DNA from: Sporopachydermia quercuum
Lineage: Eukaryota; Ascomycota; Sporopachydermiomycetes; Sporopachydermiales; Sporopachydermiaceae
Assembly: GCA_001599295.1 (NCBI GenBank)
Contig: BCGN01000006.1
Location: forward strand, 372,001 to 436,000
Reading direction: 5' to 3'
DNA: 64,000 bases
A model generated the notes under the pieces. That model searched no databases. It saw only the letters and a program-made list of their open reading frames with translations, and was not told the DNA's origin. Below are positions 1 to 11,523 of this stretch, piece by piece; position 1 is the first letter of the stretch; each line of letters starts with the position of its first letter. A program made the position numbers and the translations under genes.

Positions 1-802
1 TTTTGTTTTAGAAATTCTTGGGGCGCCAAAGGATATGACTATGGGAGAAACTTCAGTCTAGGTATATGCTCTTCTCCCGTGAAACCAGGATCAGTTATTG
101 AAGATGCGAAGAATGAAACAGAAGTTGCCGCCTATTATACTGAATACGACGGTACCAAAATTTCAATTGGGTAAGTTAAGAAGGAAAACCATGCTGGAAC
201 TTAAACAAACGCGTACTAACAAAAAATTTCACAGTTCTATCAACACACAACCGAAATTCAGAGGTAGAAAATTAGTACTAGAATATTACAATGGGTCATA
301 CTGTTCTGCCGATCATAAAACTCGAAAATCAACACTTTTAACATTCACATGCGATAGAGATATAATGCAAGTAGCATCAGTATCATTCCTGGGAGTACTA
401 AACGAATGTGATTACTTTTTTGAGGTAAGAACAGTACACGCATGTCCTACAGCTCCAAATAATAATTCAGGACCTTTAATATGGATCTTCTTGTTGATTC
501 TATTTGCGGCCTTAGCTGTTTTCTTCGCAGGCGGTATGCTATATAAAAGGGTCATACAGCGAAAACGAGGTTGGAGACCAATACCTACCAATAACAAAAA
601 GTTCAGTGGATTACGATCTGCAGGCAAGGTCCTTGGTTCATGTTTTCCGTTCAACTTAATTGCATCAAGATTTATATCCGTAAATCTGGACAATGAAGCT
701 GCTAGCGATGATAGACTAGATGATAATTTTTCAAGCTATGAGCAACAAAACGATTTACTAGATGCTCTGGATATTGACAGCGATGCTGCTTCAATTCAGT
801 AA
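1..802 (+). CDS. MRL1: Mrl1-like sorting receptor (mannose-6-phosphate-receptor homology domain), 5' end outside window
   Basis: Type I membrane protein of the fungal Mrl1 family, related to mannose-6-phosphate receptors and acting in sorting between Golgi/endosomes and the vacuole. Two exons are visible: 1-170 and 235-802, with a 64-nt intron (GTAAGT donor at 171, TACTAAC at 213-219, acceptor AG ending at 234); the join keeps frame and gives 245 residues. The lumenal part has the family's blocks GYDYGRNFSLGIC, RGRKLVLEYYNG, CDRD and YFFEVRTVHACP with conserved cysteines. A single membrane span (about nt 473-545) is followed by a basic stretch and an acidic cytosolic tail ending near EQQNDLLDALDID, which could carry acidic-cluster or dileucine sorting signals (inference). 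The N-terminus and signal peptide lie left of the window. Atg27 also has this fold, but the lumenal blocks fit Mrl1 better. Confidence 0.8.
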
Positions 803-2071
803 ATAACGCGCTATACATGCTTTCAAATACCTAGTTGTTAGAATATAGTGGGAACGCGCTAGTAGCCTCTCAAAAAAGTTCAATGTATAAACTACCCAGT
901 TCAATAGACAATCATCAGCACACTCAAAATATATTTCGTATCTCATATTATAATTATAAGGACTTTTTTCATGATCATGTACAACCTGCATACAGAGACA
1001 TAAACTCTAATATTTCATATCTTCAAATAGTTATGGCAGAGGAAGAACAACAGCAAACTGAAATAGTAAAAGGTGAACAATTTCATTATGTACAAATAAA
1101 AATATATATGCCCTTGAACCAAATAGAAAATTTCAGAATCCTGAAATAGCAGATGACTCATTCTTTGAAAAAACCAAGTCAATGTAACATACGGTTACTC
1201 ATTGCACCCTTTCACTCCAACGGAAATCACCCTCAACAGACAGACTGAGTGATGTTCTACAAGCACAACTGAATAAGAGTCCGAAAAGCTGTGAATTATC
1301 GCTTACAATAGTAGAAAAGCGAATATGTTATTATCGCATGTTCAGGTACATAATGAATCTTTCAAGTCAGTTGCTCATGTTGATTAGATCTGATTTTCCT
1401 TCCGAACGTTTCATCATACATCTCTTCTCATTAACTCTCTTATCTTTCTGGATAACTGCAATTGACGAAAACACTGAAACCTTACATATCCTCCTTCTGG
1501 TACGCCAGCCAAAACCAAAGTATTCCTTGACCTTCAATTGTTGCGATATGCATGAAAACATATACATGCTCCATAGTTGTCTCAAAATTTTATTCTAAAT
1601 CTCGTTGAACCTTCAAAACTATTCAAGTATATTCTCTTTTTGAATTTATTATTATCTTCTCATCATGTTTGGCTACTCTAAATCCATAATTACTGCCGTA
1701 GAGGCTCATGTACTATCCAGTACCGACAGCGAACGGCCTCCATAAACTCATCCTATTCCCAATCTTACGCTACCTGTAATTATCATACCGATAATACCAT
1801 GACCTCCAAACCAGACTAATAAAAGACACCTGGCTGATAACCCGAACAACTTCAGAGTAAAAATTTTTCCAGGGATTTTTCAATTCCCCTCACATTGAAA
1901 AATTCAATTCCTTATAGTCACAGCTTTTTCATTTCCTTTTTCTTCTTCCTCTTTTCTTCACATTTGTTTGATTTTCTTTTCTTTTGGTTTTCTTCTTTTC
2001 TTCCTTCTTTCTTTCTTATTAGCTACTATTGTATATTTATTGTATATTAATAGAAATAACATATAATCAAA
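803..2071. other. intergenic region, MRL1 3' side and TEF1 promoter
   Basis: No convincing gene. Open frames at 835-1149 and 1338-1598 lack a good start, family resemblance or splice signals and look like chance. The right-hand 100 bases form the pyrimidine-rich TEF1 leader described separately. Confidence 0.6.
1924..2019 (+). promoter_or_regulatory. pyrimidine-rich tract upstream of TEF1
   Basis: Almost pure C/T run on the coding strand, ending about 50 nt before the TEF1 ATG. Long T/C tracts just upstream of the start are typical of very highly expressed yeast genes, so this probably marks the core promoter and transcription start zone. No clear Rap1 site was seen by eye. Confidence 0.6.
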
Positions 2072-3777
2072 ATGGTATGCTTATAGAATGGTTTTAATTA
2101 GCAAGAAAAAGAGTCAAATGAGGTGATTTGGCCAGAATATGAGTCAACAAGTTCTTAGAACAATGGTTCGTACATTCTTCACTTCGGCAATCAATTGTAG
2201 TAGTCGATCTGATATGATCAAGAAGATATCAAGATAGTATCCGATTGATTTTTGATTGATCTAATTGTATAGTTATGAACCATTGTCAAAAGCTCTCTTG
2301 TCTGCCCAACTACGTCCGATTATCTTGGTAATGCAAAAAGCTATTTTCGTTACCTCAAGTGTTACCACAAATAAGAACTTGATAACTAACAATCACTCTA
2401 CAGGGTAAGGAAAAGACACACGTTAACCTCGTCGTCATTGGCCACGTCGATTCTGGTAAATCTACCACTACCGGTCACTTGATTTACAAGTGCGGTGGTA
2501 TCGACAAGAGAACCATTGAAAAGTTTGAGAAGGAAGCTGCTGAATTAGGTAAGGGTTCTTTCAAGTACGCTTGGGTTTTAGACAAGCTTAAGGCTGAAAG
2601 AGAAAGAGGTATCACCATTGATATTGCTTTATGGAAGTTCGAAACTCCTAAGTACTATGTTACCATTATTGATGCCCCTGGTCACAGAGATTTCATCAAG
2701 AATATGATCACTGGTACTTCCCAAGCTGATTGTGCTATTTTGATTATTGCTGGTGGTACTGGTGAATTCGAAGCTGGTATTTCTAAGGATGGTCAAACCA
2801 GAGAACACGCTTTGTTGGCTTTCACCTTAGGTGTTAGACAATTGATTGTTGCCATCAACAAGATGGACTCCGTCAAGTGGTCTGAAGCCAGATACGAAGA
2901 AATCGTCAAGGAAACCTCCAACTTCATCAAGAAGGTTGGGTACAACCCCAAGACCGTTCCTTTCGTTCCTATCTCTGGTTGGAATGGTGACAACATGATT
3001 GAACCCTCCGCCAACTGCCCATGGTACAAGGGATGGCAAAAGGAAACCAAGGCTGGTGTCGTCAAGGGTAAGACTTTGTTAGAAGCCATTGATGCCATTG
3101 AGCCTCCTACCAGACCTTCTGACAAGCCCCTCAGACTTCCTTTACAAGACGTCTACAAGATCGGTGGTATCGGAACTGTGCCTGTTGGTCGTGTTGAAAC
3201 CGGTGTTATCAAGGCAGGTATGGTTGTCACCTTTGCCCCTGCTGGTGTCACCACTGAAGTCAAGTCCGTCGAAATGCATCACGAACAATTGGTTGAAGGT
3301 CTCCCTGGTGACAACGTTGGTTTCAACGTTAAGAACGTTTCTGTCAAGGAAATTAGAAGAGGTAACGTTTGTGGTGACTCCAAGAATGATCCTCCTAAGG
3401 GTTGCGATAGTTTCACTGCTCAAGTTATCGTTCTTAACCATCCTGGTCAAATCTCTGCTGGTTACGCACCAGTTTTGGATTGTCACACTGCCCACATTGC
3501 TTGCAAGTTCGATACTTTATTAGAAAAGATTGATAGAAGAACTGGTAAGAAGATGGAAGACTCACCTAAGTTCATTAAGTCTGGTGATGCTGCTATTGTC
3601 AAGATGGTTCCTTCCAAGCCTATGTGTGTCGAAGCTTTCACTGATTATCCTCCTCTAGGAAGATTCGCTGTCAGAGATATGAGACAAACAGTTGCCGTTG
3701 GTGTTATCAAGGCTGTCGAAAAGTCTGACAAGGCTGGTAAGGTCACTAAGGCTGCTCAAAAGGCCAGCAAGAAATAA
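2072..3777 (+). CDS. TEF1: translation elongation factor 1-alpha (eEF1A)
   Basis: GTPase that brings aminoacyl-tRNA to the ribosome A site. Exon 1 is only the ATG (2072-2074). A 329-nt intron follows, with GTATGC donor at 2075, TAACTAAC branch site at 2383-2390 and CTCTACAG acceptor ending at 2403. Exon 2 runs 2404-3777. The product is 458 residues, the standard fungal length. G motifs are visible: GHVDSGKS (14-21), DAPGHRDF (about 91-98) and NKMD (about 153-156); the C-terminus is lysine-rich. Codons are strongly biased (GGT, AAG, GTC, GAC, AGA), as expected of a top-expressed gene. Without the intron the first methionine in the open frame falls inside the switch region and would remove the P-loop, so the spliced start is secure. 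Confidence 0.97.
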
Positions 3778-4457
3778 ATAAACTAATTCAATTTCTGCGA
3801 TGATATTTTTTTCCTCTCTGAGGTTTTATTTATAGTCGTATTGGTTTATTAGTTTCTCTTTTATTTCTATCTTTAGTAGTCCTGATTTTAATATAATAAT
3901 TTTCCTTGCGCATCATGTAGAAACTGTAGGGATCTGTAAAAGTAATTCGACAGAAAATCTTCTAATTTGGTCTTACATTAGCAAGTGCACTACACAATCT
4001 ATTCATTATTTCATCATTAGTATAAGAATAGCCTCCCCTGATCTCAATTGACTGTCACTCTGTGACAGTCAATTGAGATAGAATAGTATGAAGTCACATA
4101 TAACCTAAAACCAGTGTTGAAAGTAACATTCTTCAGAATGGATTATAATAGTCATATATGTCAAATCAGCAAGCACAGCGTCTGTTAACCATGTATGAGA
4201 AAAGGTAGGCTTAACACGTAAAAGTATGAATTGCATTGAACTTGCATATTTATTTCATTACATTCACCATTTGTAATAATTTGTTATGAGTTTATTACAA
4301 TAGTTGAAAAAAATAATACCATAGTGTTATAAAAAAATAATGATAATAATAGAAAAAGATTAAGGATTATATAAGACTGAATTAAGTAAATATTAATGGC
4401 AAGAAAGGCAAAACATAAGTATCAACTACATTAACCTCTGATAGATATCATCTTCTC
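3778..4457. other. intergenic region between convergent TEF1 and YPT7
   Basis: No gene. It holds the 3' ends of two converging transcripts and an 18-bp perfect inverted repeat (separate entry). The rest is AT-rich with several AATAAT or ATAATAA runs that could serve polyadenylation. Confidence 0.6.
4041..4079. repeat. perfect 18-bp inverted repeat with 3-nt loop
   Basis: Left arm 4041-4058 (ATCTCAATTGACTGTCAC) and right arm 4062-4079 are exact reverse complements separated by TCT. It could form a strong hairpin in DNA or RNA. It lies 264 nt after the TEF1 stop and 379 nt before the YPT7 stop. No second copy was noticed in the window. It may be a bidirectional 3'-end element, a remnant of a small transposon, or a product of inverted duplication; the sequence does not decide. 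Confidence 0.9.
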
Positions 4458-5075
4458 TTAGCACATACAAGAAGAGTTATCAGAATCTAAATGAATATTT
4501 ATAGCGTCAGAATAGTCTTCAGTGAACTCTTCGTTTTCCTCGTGAGCCAAAGCATTCCTGGCAACCACTTCAAACACTTCATTAACATTTATAGCCTCTT
4601 TAGCACTAGTTTCGAAATATGGTACATTTCCCATAGATTGACAGAAACTTTGTGCTTTCTTACGAGAAATAACTCGTTTGCTATCTTCAATATCAATCTT
4701 ATTTCCTAGGATCACGAAAGGAAAATTATCAGGATCTCTTGGGTTTGCTTGAACCAGAAATTCATCCCTCCAACTACTTAAATGATCAAATGACTTCTGA
4801 TTATTAACATCAAACACCAAAACACAACAATCAGCCCCTCTATAGAAAGCAACACCTAATGACTGAAATCTTTCTTGACCAGCAGTGTCCCAAAGTTGCA
4901 TTGCTGCTATTTTATCATCGATTTGAATTTCTTTTGTTAGGAAATCGGCTCCAATTGTTGCTTTATATTGAGTTGAGAATTTATTATTGACAAACTGTTG
5001 CATCAATGATGTTTTGCCCACCCCAGAATCCCCTAGTATGATGACCTTTAGTAGGTTCTTCTTTCTTGACGCCAT
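4458..5075 (-). CDS. YPT7: Rab7-family GTPase Ypt7
   Basis: Vacuolar/late-endosomal Rab that drives homotypic vacuole fusion and autophagosome-vacuole fusion through HOPS. Single exon, 205 residues, family-typical length. Seen: P-loop GDSGVGKT (15-22), effector-side YKATIGADF (37-45), DTAGQERF with Gln67, NKID (126-129), ETSAKEA, and C-terminal CMC for double geranylgeranylation. The start [16 protein letters not shown] matches the usual Ypt7/Rab7 N-terminus, so no missing exon is suspected. EFLVQA contains a CTG codon at a hydrophobic position occupied by leucine in S. cerevisiae Ypt7. Its exchange factor subunit Mon1 is encoded 39 kb away in this window. Confidence 0.96.
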   Translation of the reverse strand: MASRKKNLLKVIILGDSGVGKTSLMQQFVNNKFSTQYKATIGADFLTKEIQIDDKIAAMQLWDTAGQERFQSLGVAFYRGADCCVLVFDVNNQKSFDHLSSWRDEFLVQANPRDPDNFPFVILGNKIDIEDSKRVISRKKAQSFCQSMGNVPYFETSAKEAINVNEVFEVVARNALAHEENEEFTEDYSDAINIHLDSDNSSCMC

Positions 5076-7958
5076 TCTACCTAAATAAAGTTTCTTACTG
5101 ATTATTCTCTATCAGCTTCTAATCCAAGCCAAATAATAATCCACTGTAATGTCTTCGTTCTCTTAAGCCCAATCCTGCGTGGTGATTCCTGTCACAATAT
5201 TGGGATGCTGTTTTGAATATTGCGTGTGTATCGATATTAGTATTACCTAATGCCCCAAAAGCCAATATACCGTCCGCTAAAGAATTGATCTATCATCTAC
5301 TGTCAGCTAAGCTTAACTACAGTCTATAATATGATGGTGAAACTCGAAAACACTATCTATTCAACATCAGTTCATTGTTATTATTGTTGTTAAATGACTT
5401 CTTTGGTAATCTGCTGTTCTCTTACTTCTTTCATAACTTCATTATCAAAATTGTCTGGACTGAAAAAGGTAATTTGTCCGAAATAGTGGTTGGCTGGCGA
5501 GAACTGGAGGATGCACTGGACAACATTGGGGAGTATACATGAGACCTCTCAATTTCGGCCATTTCATTCTATCAAGAAAGAGTGGAGAAATGAGGAAAGT
5601 CTGGAGAATTTTTCTTATTACGTGATCATAAACTAGCTACGGTAATGTAGTATCAAACTTCAAGAGCTGAGAGAGCTGGGAAAAGAGATATGATATAGCT
5701 AGGATAGAGAATAGCAGCAGTATCTTAGTGGTATATGGCATGTGAAGGAATTGATACCGAGAAACTGATTTTTGTATTTTACTAGCAGTAGGATTCATTT
5801 TCTCTCTAGTTTGGTAGTTATGTGTTAGGATTTATGGAAAAGTAATACATAGTTTTTATACGTATCTGGCCATTACTGCTTAAGCGCTCGCTATATCTTT
5901 CTAACCCCCCAACAACTCCAAGTTAATGCGGATCTTTATGTGAGGGCAGAGCCGATAACCAGTTCCTTTTGTTCAACACCAAAAATCAATATATATCTAA
6001 AAGCTGTGTCAAGCATACCTTTGAACTTACTTTAGAATATTCAGTTCTTGCCATCTTTTTAATCCATTCAAGTAGAACCATAAGCTTGAATTCTATAATT
6101 AACATGATTCTTCGTTTATTAATTCAAATTTGGCCTATTTGTATACCTTTTTTGTTGGGACGACTGAAAAAGGATCAGCTGGTCCTTATTTGTTAGAGAT
6201 GATTGGTGAAACTTTTTCCAATTGTCCATAAATAACTTGGTTTACTTTATGTTCAAATTCATTCTTAATTCATTCCATCATCATAAATATTAATCAGCCA
6301 TTATTTTAATTTGTTCTTCCTGTTTTATTATTATATCAAGCATCTTCTATCTTTAAAGTTTATGCACAATGTCACGATGTGCATTGAGTTCATTGTTCCA
6401 TCACACCTTCTAGACCCTTTATTAATTAACTGTCTCTGCGACTAAGTTATGTATGCTACGCCCACTTCTACTTCAAAATCAGATAGTGTTTTAATGATTA
6501 GAAAAGGGGGTTCTTAGCATTGCTTAATCAAATCATATTAAGAACTCATTATTTTGCTCAGTTTTAATTTTATAGTTTTTGCTCGTATTATTTATGTAAT
6601 CACCTGTAATAGTAATTCATTACATGCTTTATGTTCATAGTACTCCTCCTCTTCGTTCATCTCTCACCGGAAACCGAAAGTCAACACAGAAAGATCCGGA
6701 ACATCGAGCCTTTTTATCCCTGTCTTCACCATATTTCTTGTGTGTGTGATGAATAAGATAACTAAAATCTTAACACAGAAGATCAACAAGTAAAACACCC
6801 GTATAAACATTTGTTTGTCCTTTCTGTAAATAAACCAAATTCTATATTCACAACCATTGATCTTAACTGAACATACTTTTTGAACATTTTATCAAAAAGC
6901 AATCCCCAGGTTATGGGTCCCGTCTTATGGGACTGAGCCCAAGAGACCCTAAAAGAGATCGCCTGTCAAACAGAGTCGGAGACCCTCTAGTCCCGACTTC
7001 CAAAGTTCAACTCATTTCCTAGTAGGTCATTTCATTATTATTGCATACAAAAAATCAATTCACTACTGTGCGTTTGTAACCACACAGAAAGTGAAACTAA
7101 AAGATAGTTATACTATTGAGAGTGATTATGAAAACTTGGGAGAAGCAGAGGAAAAATTGTCAATCAATATTGAATTATTGATACCATAAATCAAAGGAGT
7201 CGCCTAGAGAGATTTTCACCAACAGTGTTTGAAGATACGAAACAGAAAGAAAGAAATAACCCAGACTTCAAACATTGGTTGGCTTGCATTTATATTTTTA
7301 GATCAGACCAGAGCGAAGTTAGGAACGAAGATACAATTTAGAACAGTCATAATTACATGTGTGGATTTTGATATTTAGAAAAGTAGTTGTTCAACTAGTT
7401 ATTGAAATTGAATGCTTGCATTGGTTTGAAGGTCGGAAATAAGTGGAGAACTTGTTGTGAAACAGGTAGAAGGAATAAGGAACTTTCCTCTCTCTGCAAT
7501 CGAATGGGTCTATGGCGTATTGGTTTTGATACTGAACGGATCTGTTGTATACCGATTTTGGAGCTGAATAACGGGCTTACAGAAAGCTCTAATGTTTGCT
7601 CTGATCAAAGGAGAAGGCAGAGGAAAGGGAACCGTGAAGCGTATTTGAAGTATAATTTTCAGCTGTGAAGACTAAGATGACCTGACGAATGAACTAGCAG
7701 TTTAGATTATATTACTGTACTAAGCTCTAAATATATCATCGAACAAGTATTCAGCAACATTTTTTGTGAGCTGATAGCATAAGCCATAAGCCATAAGGTT
7801 TCAAGCAATTGTTTGCTGCATAATAAGTGATTATATGGTTCTGTGATATTTTATATTTATCAGTTTGACTAAGAGCATTCCGCTCATAAACTATCGATTG
7901 CATTAAGGCCGAACTTAAACAGGAGAAGTAAAACGACTATTTAGCTAAATTAAGGAAA
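5076..7958. other. 2.9-kb intergenic region between divergent YPT7 and PHO80
   Basis: Largely AT-rich with no recognisable gene. Short open frames at 5969-6196 and 7402-7668 lack good starts and family resemblance. A GC-richer patch with possible stems lies at 6912-7000 (separate entry). The length suggests long regulatory regions or leaders for both genes, or an unseen non-coding RNA. Confidence 0.55.
6912..7000. other. GC-richer patch with possible stem-loops
   Basis: Stands out from the AT-rich surroundings. GTCCC at 6917-6921 can pair with GGGAC at 6929-6933, flanked by TGGG (6914-6917) and CCCA (6938-6941). GTCGG at 6975-6979 can pair with CCGAC at 6993-6997. AGACCCT occurs twice (6944-6950, 6980-6986). 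It could be part of a structured RNA or a structured leader. It does not match tRNA, and no known RNA family was recognised. Confidence 0.35.
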
Positions 7959-9050
7959 ATGAGCTGGCCGGAAAGTACTAGTACAACTGGAGNTCACACC
8001 CAGTATCCACCCACAGGAAATTCACATTCATCGGAAACATCAGAGGAACCTTTTTCATCAAGAAATAATCCACATAAGGTTGAAAAACACAAAATTCAAC
8101 CAGAGAAGAAGCGTGTGTTACCAAAAAACTTTTTAAATTGTCCAAAAGATGATTTGATCGTATTGATAACTCGTATGCTAACATCACTGGTAAGGATCAA
8201 TGATTCGATGGCCATTGATGTTTCTCCCAATCATTTAACTAGATTTCATTCTAGAACTCCACCAAGCATTTCAATCTACTCTTATCTAGCAAGATTATCG
8301 AAATATTCTTCACTGGAAAATGCAATTTTGCTTGCCAGTGTGTACTACATAGATCTATTATCATCTACCTATCAGACTTTCTCACTCAACTCTTTAACAA
8401 TCCATCGTTTCCTTCTCACAGCTACAACAGTTGGTGCTAAAGGGTTGTGTGATTCTTTCTGTACTAATTCACATTATGCAAAAGTTGGTGGTGTGAGTGT
8501 CGGAGAACTGAATGTGCTGGAAATGGAGTTTTTGACAAGAGTGAATTGGAGGATTGTGCCGAGCTCTAGTAATAAGAAAGAAAGGGAAAAGCAAAAAGAC
8601 GAGTATTCAAGTGCAAATTACAGTAATAATAACAGTAATAATGGCAGTCTTGAAGTGCTAAACGGCTGTGCGACTTCTGAGACTCAAGTCAATGACAATA
8701 GTAATAACTCTAATAGCAGTAAAACAAGCTCGCCTCTAGATATGAACATCAATACACTTGCAAGTCAGAATAATAAGCGATGCTTGGTTGAAACGAAAAA
8801 ATTCAAGCGAAGGAAGAAGCAAACTACGATGGAGATGGATTTCAGGTCTAATAGCTTTGATTGCGGTGTTTTAGGATTGTATTATAGAAGAATTATTTTA
8901 TTAGTAGGTCGTGAAGTGAGTGATGCAGAGAAAGATTGTATATATGAACTGGATAATGATGGAAGAGGAGATGATGATGGTGATGAAGAAGATGATTCTG
9001 AGTCTGATGATTATGAAGAGGAAGACGTAGAATACGATGTCGAGATGTAG
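7959..9050 (+). CDS. PHO80: Pho80-like cyclin of the phosphate pathway
   Basis: Cyclin partner of a Pho85-type CDK that represses the phosphate-starvation response. Single exon, 363 residues, longer than S. cerevisiae Pho80 (293). The cyclin box spans roughly residues 45-200 with the Pho80 signatures RFHSRTPPSISIYSYLARL, LENAILLASVYYIDLL, TIHRFLLTATTVGAKG and HYAKVGGVSVGELNVLE. It is followed by an Asn/Ser-rich low-complexity insert (about 205-270), a short conserved-looking block (SFDCGVLGLYYRRIILLVG) and a very acidic tail. One undetermined base lies at 7993 near the N-terminus. The N-terminal 60 residues are Ser/Thr/Pro-rich and not conserved. Other Pcl cyclins are possible, but the motif set is that of Pho80/PREG. 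Confidence 0.88.
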   Translation: MSWPESTSTTGXHTQYPPTGNSHSSETSEEPFSSRNNPHKVEKHKIQPEKKRVLPKNFLNCPKDDLIVLITRMLTSLVRINDSMAIDVSPNHLTRFHSRTPPSISIYSYLARLSKYSSLENAILLASVYYIDLLSSTYQTFSLNSLTIHRFLLTATTVGAKGLCDSFCTNSHYAKVGGVSVGELNVLEMEFLTRVNWRIVPSSSNKKEREKQKDEYSSANYSNNNSNNGSLEVLNGCATSETQVNDNSNNSNSSKTSSPLDMNINTLASQNNKRCLVETKKFKRRKKQTTMEMDFRSNSFDCGVLGLYYRRIILLVGREVSDAEKDCIYELDNDGRGDDDGDEEDDSESDDYEEEDVEYDVEM

Positions 9051-11523
9051 GATACATTACTGGGATGAATGCTTAAATAAATTAGCATAAAGTGTCTGTA
9101 TATAGTGATTAGTGTTTTATATTGAATTGTGGTTATTAAGCGGTAGTGTGTTTAGGTGAAAAGACTCGAAAACAAGATATAGTACATTAATGTGTTTTTC
9201 TTACTGTCTAGCGTTTATCTTAATGGAAAAATGTAACTTTACTAAAAAGAAGGTCTCTCATATGTGTATATGCTGTTACAATACCTAGTCAATACTTACC
9301 ATTATCACAGGTTCANTTCTACTATCATCTTTGTTGCCAACTCTGACAATAGTATTGCTAATGTTCTCCTTCGGTTCCACTTTCTCACCTTTCTCATCTC
9401 AATATCCATTTAGTTAATTGAAGATGCTTTAAAATCCTAGATTTTTCAATCTACGAGCTGATCGTTGTAAATTTAATGAGCTATAAATAATTTCCAGTTG
9501 AACCAGCTGCTTCTAACTCATCAAAACGGTTGGCTCGTTAATTGATCATTTACGAGATGATAACAAGCAACATTGCTATACTTCTTTTTGTATCATCTTT
9601 TTCTGTCTTTCTGGTTAAGTATTCAGTATATTTCTGGATCGTTCATATTTGCACTATTTTGGTCATACATATTATTTATTTTATTGGATATTTATAGTTA
9701 GTCAATGCTACTAGAAGATACATCACAGTCTAGCCAATGCATAATATCGGAAAAATTATTGACAGAAAGTCCAGACGCTTATACAAACTAGGAACGGGTG
9801 AAAAATTCACAAGCGGTATATGAAATAAATCAAACTATTTTAATGACTCATTTTCTTTTATTGTGTCAATGACTTCCACTTGACTATTTCATTCAATTAA
9901 TCAACAAGCGGCTTCTTGAATAAAATTGATCAACAAAGTAGTAAAGGATTCGCCAATTAGCTAGCTGGAGAGGCCCCACCCAATTGGGAAAAGGCAACAA
10001 TTGATTTGAAACGACAAATCAACACCGCACAGCACAATACCATACAATAGCACGTTTCTTTGAATCAAACAACTCGATAACTATCATATTGACCGTAAAT
10101 ATTGAAAAGACATACCATACCATTCATTTAACAGTTAATTACTCAAGAAAAAAAGAAACTCCAGCCTAAAACTGCCTTTATATTATTGTTCACCTAAAAT
10201 GGTAGCATGCATCACTAATCAAGTATGTATGAATCATAGGAGTTATACGTTAAGTGAAAATTTTCACTCTTGTCGAGTATCAATTCCCCAAACGACTTTG
10301 TTCTTAATCTCCGTTAACTCTATAGTATTATCTCCCAATAATAGTAGAAAGTAAATCCTTTACTTGTTGGAAGCAATTCGGCATTCACTATTAAGAAATA
10401 GTCAATATTTTTTTTGAAACGAGGGGCTCGACTGTGAAAGCATGACGTTTATGTAATCAGGTATTCTAAAAGGGTAAAATAAACTTGTGCTAGAAACTAT
10501 CAAGAATTAGAGTAACGAGGCCTTGGTATTCAAAATGACGATCAAATGTGAAGAAATAGTATGGGATCATTGTTGGAAAAGTAATCGGCAGAACTAAAAC
10601 CAAAAACAAGAACTAAGAACCAAGGATGAAGAACCAAGAACCGAAGTGTTTAGATTGCTAAGCGATATTTTCTTACTCATAGTCTTGAACAGTTTTGAAC
10701 TTCGCCGATGAGCTGCTTCTAATAAGTGATACATTTTATTGACACAATTTTGCATTGAAACTTCCATTCTAGGAAATCTAGTTGTATTTCTTCCTATAGC
10801 CCTTAGCTTTTATCATATACTAAACATTACATATACGTATGTTCATTCACATTCCAATACATTTTTCATAAAGAAATAGAATAGAACATGTTGTAATAAA
10901 TTTTTTCTTTCCAATCTTCCTATCTTCTCTCTTTGTATAATTTNCTTCCAGTATTCGTGTTTTCAGTGCCGCGAAGCGATTCATTCCTTCCGTATTAGTT
11001 CCGCATGAACTACTAATCTATTTCAAATTCACTACAACTTCTAATTAAACTTTCTTAGTCTTGCCAATTACAGTCACTACCCGTACACTAAAAAACCTCA
11101 AAACTTAATCTTTCCTTACGTTAAAGCATCGCTAATAGCTTCTGCTTGTTGCTGCTTCCCCACATTCCAACAAAATGGAAGGGAATAAGGACATAGAAAA
11201 ACTATTAATAAACAAGTGAGGCACTAGAATTGACTGTCTCAATAAGCAAACATAAGGATAATCAATTCTTTACTCGGTATATAAAAAGGTTGAGAGAACA
11301 CTCTTCCACCATTTTGTTCCGCTCTGATGGGAGTTTGGCAATTTATGGTCCTTAATTAATCGTTGTATTTGTTGATACAGAACATTGTTGGGACTACTAC
11401 TACATTACAACCCCATGGTCATATCATTTGAACACATTCACAGAATATAGATCATTCAAACCTGTGAACCGTAGTATCTAAGGCTTTTTTCTAATAACTG
11501 AGAATCAGAAACTAGCATTCACG
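9051..11523. other. 2.5-kb intergenic region, PHO80 3' side and GDH2 promoter
   Basis: No recognisable gene. Contents: a TATA box for GDH2 (separate entry), an AGGATAAT GATA-type site near 11255-11262, imperfect repeats of AAGAACC near 10606-10640, and a possible tiny spliced frame beginning at 10199 (see findings). Single undetermined bases lie at 9316 and 10944. Confidence 0.55.
11278..11289 (+). promoter_or_regulatory. TATA box of GDH2
   Basis: TATATAAAAAGG lies 235 nt before the GDH2 ATG, with a GATAA-type element about 20 nt upstream. Gln3/Gat1-type GATA factors control GDH2 in other yeasts; use of this site is inference. Confidence 0.5.

Noticed and set aside
835-1149. 104-codon open frame after MRL1
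   Set aside because: Starts at a TTG, has no recognisable domain and no splice signals.
9290-9330. ATACTTACCATT resembling the 5' end of U1 snRNA
   Set aside because: The following stem-loop sequences of U1 and an Sm site are not visible; it is also simply a reverse-complement donor.
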